The notes under the pieces: model-generated
Told to the model about the DNA's origin: nothing
Seen by the model: the letters and a program-made list of their open reading frames with translations, nothing else
Database searches by the model: none
Part shown: one piece after another, positions 35,761 through 46,384 of the stretch
Numbering within the stretch: the first letter of the stretch is position 1
How the letters are laid out: the number at the start of each line of letters is the position of its first letter
Position numbers and translations under genes: made by a program
Origin: Druceiella hillmani
Lineage: Eukaryota; Arthropoda; Insecta; Lepidoptera; Hepialidae
NCBI GenBank assembly: GCA_039881145.1
Contig: JAYKKI010000032.1
Span: 12,476,001-12,540,000 of the forward strand
DNA: 64,000 bases
Reading direction: 5' to 3'

Positions 35761-36399
35761 AATTTGTTTGTTCTAAAAACTTAAAATTTTGTGAATAGTT
35801 TAATAGGAATATTATGTACCATTAAATGTTTATATATATGTAGTGGGAGTTTCGCCCGTGTTAGACGGGTTTTATTTTATAATGCTATATACCCATAAGT
35901 ATTTTCGAATCAATTTCCATTAAAATATCTACTTAGATTTTTTTAACGATTACCATACTTTCTTTGAACGTCGCTGGAAAAGTAAAAATGTAAAACAATA
36001 AGTGACTAAAAAGAGCCAATTTTCTTAAAGAAAATTCTTCCAATTTATACTATCATCAGGTAATAGACAGACCAAGGCCTTGACTAATATCCGCGACCAC
36101 CATTGCTCATCTGCTAACAAAGTTAAATCTCTTACCCTATTCATAAACATTTTACTCTCTATATAATATTGGTACATAAAAACGATTCTCAAATTTTAAA
36201 GCCTCCGTTTTCATATTCCTGTTTATTGATCAGATCGATGCGACGCACTACCCCCATCGTAATCGGGCTTTTTTGTATTTTATCAAATTAAAAACTGTAC
36301 GTAAAGTACCATAAACTGTAACAACAAAATTCTTGTTGTATCTTAATAATTTACGTCATAATACCAAATTAATTCGTTTGCTTATCACATTTAGTGCCA
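35761..36399. other. No gene recognised
   Basis: AT-rich with no array or hairpin seen. Confidence 0.35.
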
Positions 36400-36618
36400 C
36401 GCGTCCATTTACGAGTCTGTTTATTACCGGCTTCGGATGCAGGTAACTTAATGCGCTTAATTAGTCAAGTCGCGGACACGCGGTATGCAGCTCACGTGCG
36501 AGATGCACGCGACGCTCTCACGCTTATATAAAGAAGGAGGAAAACTGAGAGACACTGTGGGAATGACACTTGTCACGCCTCTTGATGTCTACCTAAATTT
36601 GTGACGCCAGTCAAAACA
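36400..36618 (+). promoter_or_regulatory. Candidate core promoter and 5' leader
   Basis: A 200-bp region with clearly higher GC and CpG than its surroundings holds an E-box CACGTG (36493-36498) and a TATA box tatataaag (36525-36533). The expected start about 25-30 bp downstream falls near 36555. The next 60-70 bases have no ATG that stays open for long and lead into acaATG at 36619. The order E-box, TATA, leader, ATG is what a TATA-driven insect gene looks like. It could be chance, but the combination with the next feature is suggestive. Confidence 0.45.
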
Positions 36619-36635
36619 ATGAAGTGCATCAACAG
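36619..36635 (+). CDS. Candidate first coding exon, MKCIN, ending at a splice donor
   Basis: caaaacaATGAAG is good insect initiation context. Five codons (Met-Lys-Cys-Ile-Asn) plus two bases are followed by cag|gttagg at 36636, an acceptable but not ideal donor (T at +3). Insect cuticle-protein and other secreted-protein genes often put only the first few signal-peptide codons in exon 1, beginning Met-Lys, so this fits that class. If the donor is not used, the frame runs 28 codons and stops (RLGIVFLCPTSKRNSLAIEY ...). No exon 2 could be found downstream; it may lie beyond the large arrays or outside the window. Confidence 0.35.
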
Positions 36636-36716
36636 GTTAGGGATTGTTTTTCTTTGTCCGACTTCCAAGCGCAACTCGTTAGCCATTGAATATTATAAGC
36701 CTTAATTTCGAGTGAC

Positions 36717-37075
36717 CCTCTTGATTGTTTAAAGTCTCATAAAAATAAGGTACTTCATTCGTTTTGATGTTTAAATGACTTAGACTTTACCCGTTTTTAT
36801 TGTTTAAATGACTTCGACCTTAACCCTTTTGATTGTTTAAACTATCATAAAAATATGATACTTTATCCGTTTTGATTCTTTAAATGACTTAGATTTTATC
36901 CGTTTTGATTGTTTGAATGACTTTGACTTTAACCGTTTTGATTGTTTAAACTATCATAAAAATAAGATACTTTATCCGTTTTTATTGTTTAAATGACTTA
37001 GATTTTATCCGTTTTGATTGTTTAAATGACTTTGTCTTTAACCGTTTTGATTGTTTAAACTCTCATAAAAAATAA
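36717..37075. repeat. Nested array: about 31-bp units in a 107-bp higher-order unit
   Basis: ttttgattgtttaaa-type units alternate with tcataaaaataag blocks. The long unit starts at about 36717, 36824, 36932 and 37039. It begins about 80 bp after the candidate first exon. Confidence 0.88.
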
Positions 37076-37346
37076 GTTAGTATCCTTTGAAAAATTCTCA
37101 GGATTGTTAAAAGCTTAACGGAACAGGACGATAATGCCGATTCGTTGTAACTTATAGCAAGTATCTATTGGGTTTAAAAAAAGGTAAAATTTTGTGGAAG
37201 TCATTTATTTACATTTTCCTGAATCTAGGTTTTAATTAAATTGTTTTTATTCTAGATAAGTTTAAGTAAACACTCATTGACATATGCACACAGATGAATA
37301 CATCTCCAACGGAAACGTGCCCCTACATACATTTTTTCTTCGAAGT

Positions 37347-40222
37347 AAGAAAAAAACTAAATAAAAGATAAGAATTAATGCCATGGTGTACTGCAAGTAC
37401 TATTGTTGTAACACATTAAAGGAATGCAAATTGTACCGAATTAAGAAGAAAACTAAATAAAAGATAAGAATTAATGACATAGTGTACTGCAAGTACTATT
37501 GTTGTAACACATTAAAGGAATGCAAATTGTACCGAATTAAGAAGAAAACTAAATAAAAGATAAGAATTAATGCCATAGTGTACTGCAAGTACTATTGTTG
37601 TAACACATTAAAGGAATGAAAATTGTACCGAATTAAGAAGAAAACTAAATAAAAGATAAGAATTAATGCCATAGTGTACTGCAAGTACTATTGTTGTAAC
37701 ACATTAAAGGAATGCAAATTGTACCGAATTAAGAAGAAAACTAAATAAAAGATAAGAATTAATGCCATAGTGTACTGCAAGTACTATTGTTGTAACACAT
37801 TAAAGGAATGCAAATTGTACCGAATTAAGAAGAAAACTAAATAAAAGATAAGAATTAATGCCATAGTGTACTGCAAGTACTATTGTTGTAACACATTAAA
37901 GGAATGCAAATTGTACCGAATTAAGAAGAAAACTAAATAAAAGATAAGAATTAATGCCATAGTGTACTGCAAGTACTATTGTTGTAACACATTAAAGGAA
38001 TGAAAATTGTACCGAATTAAGAAGAAAACTAAATAAAAGATAAGAATTAATGCCATAGTGTACTGCAAGTACTATTGTTGTAACACATTAAAGGAATGCA
38101 AATTGTACCGAATTAAGAAGAAAACTAAATAAAAGATAAGAATTAATGCCATAGTGTACTGCAAGTACTATTGTTGTAACACATTAAAGGAATGCAAATT
38201 GTACCGAATTAAGAAGAAAACTAAATAAAAGATAAGAATTAATGCCATAGTGTACTGCAAGTACTATTGTTGTAACACATTAAAGGAATGCAAATTGTAC
38301 CGAATTAAGAAGAAAACTAAATAAAAGATAAGAATTAATGCCATAGTGTACTGAAAGTACTATTGTTGTAACACATTAAAGGAATGCAAATTGTACCGAA
38401 TTAAGAAGAAAACTAAATAAAAGATAAGAATTAATGCCATAGTGTACTGCAAGTACTATTGTTGTAACACATTAAAGGAATGCAAATTGTACCGAATTAA
38501 GAAGAAAACTAAATAAAAGATAAGAATTAATGCCATAGTGTACTGCAAGTACTATTGTTGTAACACATTAAAGGAATGCAAATTGTACCGAATTAAGAAG
38601 AAAACTAAATAAAAGATAAGAATTAATGCCATAGTGTACTGCAAGTACTATTGTTGTAACACATTAAAGGAATGCAAATTGTACCGAATTAAGAAGAAAA
38701 CTAAATAAAAGATAAGAATTAATGCCATAGTGTACTGCAAGTACTATTGTTGTAACACATTAAAGGAATGCAAATTGTACCGAATTAAGAAGAAAACTAA
38801 ATAAAAGATAAGAATTAATGCCATAGTGTACTGCAAGTACTATTGTTGTAACACATTAAAGGAATGCAAATTGTACCGAATTAAGAAGAAAACTAAATAA
38901 AAGATAAGAATTAATGCCATAGTGTACTGCAAGTACTATTGTTGTAACACATTAAAGGAATGCAAATTGTACCGAATTAAGAAGAAAACTAAATAAAAGA
39001 TAAGAATTAATGCCATAGTGTACTGCAAGTACTATTGTTGTAACACATTAAAGGAATGAAAATTGTACCGAATTAAGAAGAAAACTAAATAAAAGATAAG
39101 AATTAATGCCATAGTGTACTGCAAGTACTATTGTTGTAACACATTAAAGGAATGCAAATTGTACCGAATTAAGAAGAAAACTAAATAAAAGATAAGAATT
39201 AATGCCATAGTGTACTGCAAGTACTATTGTTGTAACACATTAAAGGAATGCAAATTGTACCGAATTAAGAAGAAAACTAAATAAAAGATAAGAATTAATG
39301 CCATAGTGTACTGCAAGTACTATTGTTGTAACACATTAAAGGAATGCAAATTGTACCGAATTAAGAAGAAAACTAAATAAAAGATAAGAATTAATGCCAT
39401 AGTGTACTGCAAGTACTATTGTTGTAACACATTAAAGGAATGCAAATTGTACCGAATTAAGAAGAAAACTAAATAAAAGATAAGAATTAATGCCATAGTG
39501 TACTGCAAGTACTATTGTTGTAACACATTAAAGGAATGCAAATTGTACCGAATTAAGAAGAAAACTAAATAAAAGATAAGAATTAATGCCATAGTGTACA
39601 GCAAGTACTATTGTTGTAACACATTAAAGGAATGAAAGTTGTACCGAATTAAGAAGAAAACTAAATAAAAGATAAGAATTAATGCCATGGTGTACTGCAA
39701 GTACTATTGTTGAAACACATTAAAGGAATGCAAATTGTACCGAATTAAGAAGAAAACTAAATAAAAGATAAAAATGAATGCCATAGTGTACTGCAACTGC
39801 TATTGTTGTAACACATTAAAGGAATGCAAATTGTACCGAATTAAGAAGAAAACTAAATAAAAGATAAAAATGAATGCCATAGTGTACTGCAACTGCTATT
39901 GTTGTAACACATTAAAGGAATGCAAATTGTACCGAATTAAGAAGAAAACTAAATAAAAGATAAAAATGAATGCCATAGTGTACTGCAACTGCTATTGTTG
40001 TAACACATTAAAGGAATGCAAATTGTACCGAATTAAGAAGAAAACTAAATAAAAGATAAAAATGAATGCCATAGTGTACTGCAAGTACTATTGTTGTAAC
40101 ACATTAAAGGAATGAAAATTGTACCGAATTAAGAAGAAAACTAAATAAAAGATAAAAATGAATGCCATAGTGTACTGCAACTGCTATTGTTGTAACACAT
40201 TAAAGGAATGCAAATTGTATCG
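37347..40222. repeat. 96-bp satellite-like array, about 30 copies
   Basis: Units starting aagaagaaaactaaataaaa lie at 37443 + 96n up to 40131, with one degenerate leading copy from about 37347. Period is kept exactly for 28 steps. Most copies are identical. A g-to-a variant (aatgaaaattg for aatgcaaattg) marks scattered units. The last five or six carry aaaaatgaatgcc and mostly gcaactgct in place of gaattaatgcc and gcaagtact. The monomer contains the imperfect inverted motif tgtactgcaagtact. No frame stays open across units. Confidence 0.97.
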
Positions 40223-40423
40223 ACATATATAGTTCGGTAGTTTTTACACGAAGCTGTTACAGGCAGCCGAAATTTAACTCATAATTTTAACTTTACAACT
40301 TAGAATTAAACCCCACATAGCTAATTTTATAAAAAAATGTTTAAGATACAATCTTACCTTTTTTATTTTCATGTAAGTCAACAATAAAATCGTTAAGAAA
40401 CGTATATTCCATTAAAATTACGT

Positions 40424-40461
40424 GCAATTTCTTAAACCACGCGCGTGGTTTAAGAAATTGC
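40424..40461. repeat. Perfect 38-bp palindrome with no loop
   Basis: gcaatttcttaaaccacgc is followed directly by its exact reverse complement. It lies about 200 bp after the 96-bp array. Confidence 0.95.
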
Positions 40462-41785
40462 CCGTTTAGTTAAAGTAATTATTACGTACAAGTAACGAAT
40501 GGTACTTAGTATGAATAAACAAGATATTACTTAGTCATGTAAAACTGGAAACGGCATAACTAGTCAACACCAGGAATTACCGCGCAGACGGTCATACATT
40601 CTTACGTTAAAGCACGTACTCTGTATTACTTTGCGCAAGTGAAGATGTCCACATAAATACTTTATATATTTAGTATTTATATGGACCTCTTTTATATAAA
40701 TATATAATTATAGGCACGCTACGAGAAATTAATTAATCGTGGCTATGAAGAACATTAGTTGAAAGTTTGGGAAGATTTAAGGTCAACTTTATGCATTTCA
40801 ATAACAACTGACATAATATGGTGAGACAATTTAATGATCTTATACTTAAATTATATTTATGTTTATATTTAAATTGGAATACTATTTTTGTTGACATAAT
40901 TAGTTTTGAACTCTGCTTAAAATATTTAAGCAGAACCATGATATGCCATATTTTTGGAATAAAAATCTACGTTTTCTATATATTTATTCTTATTTCATAT
41001 GGAAAAAGTATTTTATATATAAGAAATATTCAATGGATTGTCGCTTAAGACTAACAGACTAACTTAACAATTAACGTTGTTTTATTTGTCTATGTAATCT
41101 ACCATTTTTAGCGCAACCGACGTCGTCTATGTAATCTACAGTTTTGACGTGAATACGTCTTTAAATTTGCTACCATAGGGGGCAATCCAAAAAACCTAAT
41201 GATAACAAAATCGGGGGATACAGTTTGACGTTGCAATTTCGAATCTATCCTCTACATCAAAAATTAAATTATCACTATAATCAATATAATTACCACTGGA
41301 TAGCTAAAGGTTCAAAGAATAATTACGATAAGCGAGAACAGTGACGCATCGCGCGCGATGGAGGGGTAGGCGCCGCCATTTTGAGGTTATTTTGCTGCGG
41401 ATTGAGATTTGCAATTAGTATAACTTTTGATTCCGAAAAGCTACGATGTTCGTTTGAGTTTTAATCGTCGGCCGTCGTCAAAATCTATCGATTGTATATA
41501 CAACATTAGTACACAATAATTATTTAGTTCCTTGCTTTTATCCTAAATACATAAATAAAAATATTTTATTTAAAAAAGATAACCCGTTACATAGACGTAT
41601 TCATGTACAACACACGGCCGTGTCCATGACACAGCCGCACCCAATTTTTTTTCAGTTCATCTGAGAAAGTCACAGATGGGTTGCGCTGAAAACGGCAGAT
41701 TAAATATACCAAATACGCTGTCAAATACGAGTAGAACTCGTATTAAAAGGGTTACGTGTATATTTATTTATCTACTTTAACGTAT
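40462..41785. other. No gene; small direct repeat and a family 3 trace
   Basis: gtctatgtaatctac is repeated at about 41087 and 41128. A GC-rich patch lies at 41340-41400. A gtagaactcgtattaaaagg motif near 41730 looks like a short family 3 fragment. Confidence 0.4.
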
Positions 41786-41789
41786 CTAA

Positions 41790-41955
41790 TTGATACACAT
41801 GGCGGACTTATTGCTATGAGAGAAATTTCTTACAATAACACCAGCCCCTTTCGACGAACGGCCGGGAATTGAACCCGGGCCCCTGCGGTGCGCTGCATCG
41901 TCAAAAGCCGTATGCCTCGTGATTAACCTAACACTACGGCTAAGACATTTAGGCA
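41790..41955 (-). mobile_element. tRNA-related SINE
   Basis: On the minus strand an A-box-like TAGCCGTAGTG (complement of 41932-41942) is followed 57 nt later by a B-box GGTTCAATTCC (complement of 41865-41875) inside gcccgggttcaattcccggc. A non-tRNA body, ttcgtcgaaaggggctggtg, continues toward 41790. The box spacing is longer than in a tRNA and no cloverleaf forms, so this is a SINE head, not a tRNA gene. Confidence 0.7.
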
Positions 41956-42364
41956 CTTTTGAACATACATTTACAATACAGTACAAAGTACTTCCATTAT
42001 AATATTTACAAATATTAATTTTTCACAACCAAAATATGTAGCCAACTTCATGAGGCATATTTCAAAAAAGTATGTAGAATCATAGGTATAGTTCTTTTGC
42101 AATGCGTATGCTTCTGAAACTCCATCTTAGGTTCAGTAGTCTAAGTCGTAGTCATATTTTTTTGCATATTTTGCAGTATATTTCTGAAAATATAATACTT
42201 AAAATTATGACAAAAAGCTAAGTTGTAAAGGTCTAAAAACATTTCTCGAGACCCTTACAATTAACCCCAGTGAATAAGGAATTTAAAAAAAAATTTACGG
42301 GCACTTAATTTTTACCTTCCAAAATTTCAATATGAATGTTTTTGAATATTATCTATTAAAATAT

Positions 42365-42485
42365 ATGCGGGTTAATAAAGAGATACATATATTTTGTACG
42401 TGAAACGATTTTTGGGAAAAACGGCTGTGACAAACGGACAGACAGAGACGTGAGTAATATTATAAGGGTTCCATTTTTTCGAAGT
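42365..42485 (-). repeat. Lepidopteran-type dispersed repeat, family 1
   Basis: The plus strand reads aacggctgtgacaaacggac agacag ... ataagggttccattttttcg, the exact reverse of the family order described at 16993. Confidence 0.65.
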
Positions 42486-42779
42486 GAATATACCAAACTG
42501 CTACTTCGTTTCATTTTAATAGCTAAGTTTTCTTTTAATAATTTACAAAATCAATTTATATCATTAATTTTTGGTATCGAACCCCTCTGTCTAGCTGTGA
42601 GACAGGAAAACGTTTGATGGTTGCATTGAGAATTTAGACACCTTAAAGCCATAAAGGATAACAATAAAATAATATTAGATTCAAAATCTGACACAAATAA
42701 TTTAACAGATCTTATATTATATGGAGATCTTATATTACATGCACAGGTGCGAAGGTATGGGTTTTAATGCAGTGACAGA

Positions 42780-43030
42780 AAGCTCACTGTATTGATTTCC
42801 GCCGTTAACATCGCCAACTGCATATTGATTTACGATATGCCGTCAAAGCTCGCTCACGTTCGCCTCGAAACGGATAAGTAATAATAAGCTCCGACGCAAT
42901 GCACAGTGCACGGCGATATCCTTTCACACGCTCGCACGCCGGTGCAGCATTGCACTGCCCGAGTGCAGGTAATATTTGTACCTGTGTGTCCTGATTACTG
43001 TATCCCGCATTCCTTCAACTCTCGCTCGAC
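42780..43030. promoter_or_regulatory. GC/CpG-richer island, possible regulatory DNA
   Basis: About 250 bp rich in CpG and short inverted motifs (gccggtgcagcattgcactg; cccgagtgcag followed by gtaata, a donor-like site at 42968). It stands out against the AT-rich flanks and leads into the spaced-motif cluster. No TATA box or start codon context is convincing. Confidence 0.3.
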
Positions 43031-44240
43031 TCTCGTATAGAGCGTGACTTCAGAATGTGATGGGGAAGACGCTGTGGTAGGCTGAGTTGAATTGTGTACT
43101 TAACGTCGGCAACTTAGTGCGAACGTGACGATTTTACGAGTCATTAAACATAATTTTATTTATATACGGTTTTAATGTCTCGTATAAAGCGTGATTTTGA
43201 ATACATCAAAGAAAACATTTGGTTCAATATCCTAATTAGCGGAACTAGTTTGCAGTCATAATTTTAAGTAAACGTTTGCTAAAAAGACACATTAAACTTT
43301 TCTTGTACTCTCGTATGAAGCGTGATTGTCGAATTTTATACGGAAGAAAGAACTTTAGTCGTTATCTAATTTATTTTCCGTCATCATTAAAAAGCTTGAT
43401 TAAAATGTGATTGTTTCTCCTTTTTTATAGCCATAACCTTAAACTCACTCCAATCACGTATGAGGCGTGATGCAGAATACAATAGGATTTAACCTAATAA
43501 ATATGTTCGTTTCTCACTAACCCGCAGTAATAATGCTACCTAATACAATTTGTTCATTCCTCGTCAGCAAGGGGTCTGTCGATCTGTAATTGACATAATA
43601 TTTAGGTAATTGACGCGTTGCTCCAGAACATTCTTTCGAGTCTCATATAAAGCGTGATTGTAAAAAGTGTAAGAAACGTGACGAGTCCAGTTATTTTATT
43701 AATTTGCCTTTTTTTTCCTTTTCCATTAGCAATGCAATGCGAACGTATCGCACGCTTAATAATAAAGTGATGTAACTCAATAAATCACAAATTCGTTAAT
43801 ATTTAAAAAGTATTTTATATTTAATTGTATAATATTATTTCAATTGTTATTACATTAAACTAATAAACTAATAATGGTATATATTATTATTGCTATATAT
43901 TATTATCATTCATTGTTACAATATTAATTAATAAATACCATTGCGTCGTTCGTATCAAATATAAAGCGTGATAGTAAAGTGTCGTAACGATTGCATCATT
44001 TGGTATGTAATAAGGAATGTGTATTCCTTATTACATACTTCTTTATTATTACTGAAAATGTCTATATATTTTGATTACTGAAACTGTTTTTATATTTTCT
44101 TATTACTACTGGAAAAATTAAAGCGAAAAGAAGTGTTTTACATTTTTATGAATAAATATTTTGTTTATGTTTAACATTTAATTGTAACATTTTTACATAA
44201 TCTTGAATTTTCTGATGAGTCTCCTATAAAACGATTTTAT
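43031..44240 (+). repeat. Seven spaced copies of a TCGTATAAAGCGTGATT motif
   Basis: The core recurs at 43031-43050, 43178-43196, 43309-43328, 43454-43473, 43641-43659, 43951-43974 and, weakly, 44219-44237. Spacing grows from about 130-150 to 190-310 bp. Sequence after the first cores also shares loose blocks (gaata; ctaattagc..., ctaatttatt..., ctaacccgcag), so it may be a very old tandem array in which only the core has stayed recognisable. Confidence 0.65.
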
Positions 44241-44589
44241 AAATCTGATTTAAGTGACATAATGAAGCAAAGTAATTTTGTTATTTTCAAATGTCAGTGT
44301 TTTGTCATTGTTTCAAATGTCAATGTTATTTTGAAATGTCCAATTTAGAAATGTCAGTTAATTTAGTAATCCCAACTATATTGTATCAATTAAATATTAA
44401 TATTATAAATTTGAAAGTGTTTATTTATCTTGTTTTCATACCTCAACTTTTTAATCGATCTCCATGAAAATTTGTACACGTATAGCCTGTTTCCTGAAGA
44501 CGAACCTGGAACCTGAACCTGGAACTGACTTTTTTTATTCCTGAGTGAGATTTATTTTTAATGGGAATTACAAACTCATTAAGTACTAG
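44241..44589. other. Short direct repeats only
   Basis: aatgtcagt / aatgtcaatg motifs recur at 44290-44360, and gaacctggaacctgaacctgg lies near 44503. No gene was seen. Confidence 0.4.
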
Positions 44590-44720
44590 TATAACTCTCA
44601 CCACGAGGGTTCAGTTCACTTTTAGACACATATAAAGATTTAAGCGTACGTATGATTTCTATTAATCTATTTATGAATATTAATATTATTTGTCACCATG
44701 TAAATATAGTAAATAAACGT
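44590..44720 (+). repeat. Lepidopteran-type dispersed repeat, family 3
   Basis: ataactctcaccacgagggt followed by agacacatataaagatttaa and cgtacgtatgatttctatta aligns with 22695 and 50811. Confidence 0.55.
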
Positions 44721-45714
44721 TAGTTTGTCTTCACCCATAGTAGATTTAAGTTATTTGTGTGGAGTTTATATAAACTTTTTAAAGACCCAACTACATGTTA
44801 TACATTGATCGATAATTACTCATAAAATAGTAGGACCCACTCAGCTGTGATAATATTCCTTTTAAATTTGGTACAATACTACTATAATGAATACTTTCAG
44901 GTATTCAAAAATAACGGTTTAGCCGGTATAGGGTGATGGCACGTAACTTTAAAAATCGACCTAGTGCGAGTCGGACTCATGCACGTAAAGTTCCATAGCA
45001 CCAAACAATGTTAAACTTATATTTATCAGACACTGAAAAACAAAGTTATTGCTGCGGTCAGAAAAGACAATATCCCATGTCCTTTAAGCATATATAGCTA
45101 TTTCAAATCAATTTTCATTGAAAGTTTATTTTAAGATCTACTATATTAATTTTTTTCAGAATTTTACACACATCACTTAAAAAGTTAGAGAGACAAGGGA
45201 CACTTCTTCAGACTTTAGAAGCGCATGTCACCAACTATTGACTTAACTAAAAAAGTTATTTTGGAACCTCTATTATTTTTAAGACCTATCTAACGATGGC
45301 CTATACGCCTGTATGCACTGGATTTTTTTCATCTTTCAGTTACTTAAATGTATGAAATATATTATTGGAACGAAGTTCTTTTACGCGGCTTACTCTAGAG
45401 CGAACTGGCAGAAATTGTCACGTAAGGAAAAACCGTTATGTCCGCTCCAAGCGTCTTTTCTCTCTCTTTCTCTATGTCTCTTTCTATTATATACCGTTTT
45501 ATATGTATTTATGTGTTCGTGCGAGTATCGATATTCTATCAGCAAGCATTGTTCGCCGTTAGCTGTATAACCTCAATTCTAAACACTTGTAAATATTACT
45601 TTTTTCATAAGATTGTTTTTTATTTTCATTGTTATTACTTTAAATTAGCTCTAATATTACTTTTTTATAATTCTACTATTTCATTTTAGAGCGGTTCATA
45701 GAAGACTCCTACCA
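44721..45714. other. No gene; repeat trace at 44920-45010
   Basis: gtgcgagtcggactcatgca near 44964 is a diverged form of a motif common in lepidopteran repeats. Three overlapping frames at 45313-45689 pass through a tctctctttctctatgtctc low-complexity tract and are not called. Confidence 0.4.
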
Positions 45715-45845
45715 TCCAAATTTCATTCAATTATAACCAATGGTCTCTGAGTAAAATAAATGGCTGTAACATACGGACAGAAAGAACGACAAGACGAAGT
45801 TGCAAGGGTCCCCTTTTTGCCCTTTGGCTACGGAACACTAAAAAA
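45715..45845 (-). repeat. Lepidopteran-type dispersed repeat, family 1
   Basis: ggctgtaacatacggacaga ... gcaagggtcccctttttgcc ... ggctacggaacactaaaaaa is the minus orientation of the family, with its conserved end. Confidence 0.7.
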
Positions 45846-46129
45846 ATTACCATTTTATAGCTTAATATTTCGTAAAAGGATCGCCTATATAGAAAAAAGT
45901 GTTCATCACGCTACCCATATATTTTAGAAAGATCTGTTCAACGATACCCTACACAATGGTATATGCGTATAAAAAAATAGTTGCTCTATGTAGCATGTAG
46001 GTATTATAAACATTTTTTTCTTTTTTTTTACATGTAGGTATTATAAACATTTTCTTTAGAAGATTTTATTTTATAGCTCTGTATGCGTTATAAATATAAA
46101 TGTACAACCGTGTCAAATTACAGCTTTAT
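45846..46129. repeat. Small duplication in otherwise unassigned DNA
   Basis: catgtaggtattataaacat is repeated at about 45992 and 46029, separated by a T-rich run. Confidence 0.55.
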
Positions 46130-46240
46130 AGCACTAATAATTTGCGAGTAAAACGAATGTGGTAACAGATGGACAGACGGACGTGGCAAAGCTGTAAGGA
46201 TTCTTATATTAGTTACAGAAACCTAATAAGAGACAAGAGC
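46130..46240 (-). repeat. Lepidopteran-type dispersed repeat, family 1 (diverged)
   Basis: ggtaacagatggacagacgg ... gctgtaaggattcttatatt ... gttacagaaacctaataag follows family order with substitutions. Confidence 0.5.
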
Positions 46241-46384
46241 GGGAACATAAGTATGTAATAATACATCAGGGTAACATTACAGCCTACGTTTTCCCACTGC
46301 TTTATGACATTTCTTCGTAAAGTTTTGTGCACCTCAAAATATTTAGCCATCGCCTGTTCTAACACACTGTTCGCAAAACCTTTT

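Noticed and set aside
37347..40222. CRISPR-like array
   Set aside because: The whole 96-bp unit is repeated with no unique spacers; eukaryotic context.
41860..41945. Functional tRNA gene
   Set aside because: A- and B-box-like motifs are present but 57 nt apart, and no acceptor stem or anticodon arm can be drawn.
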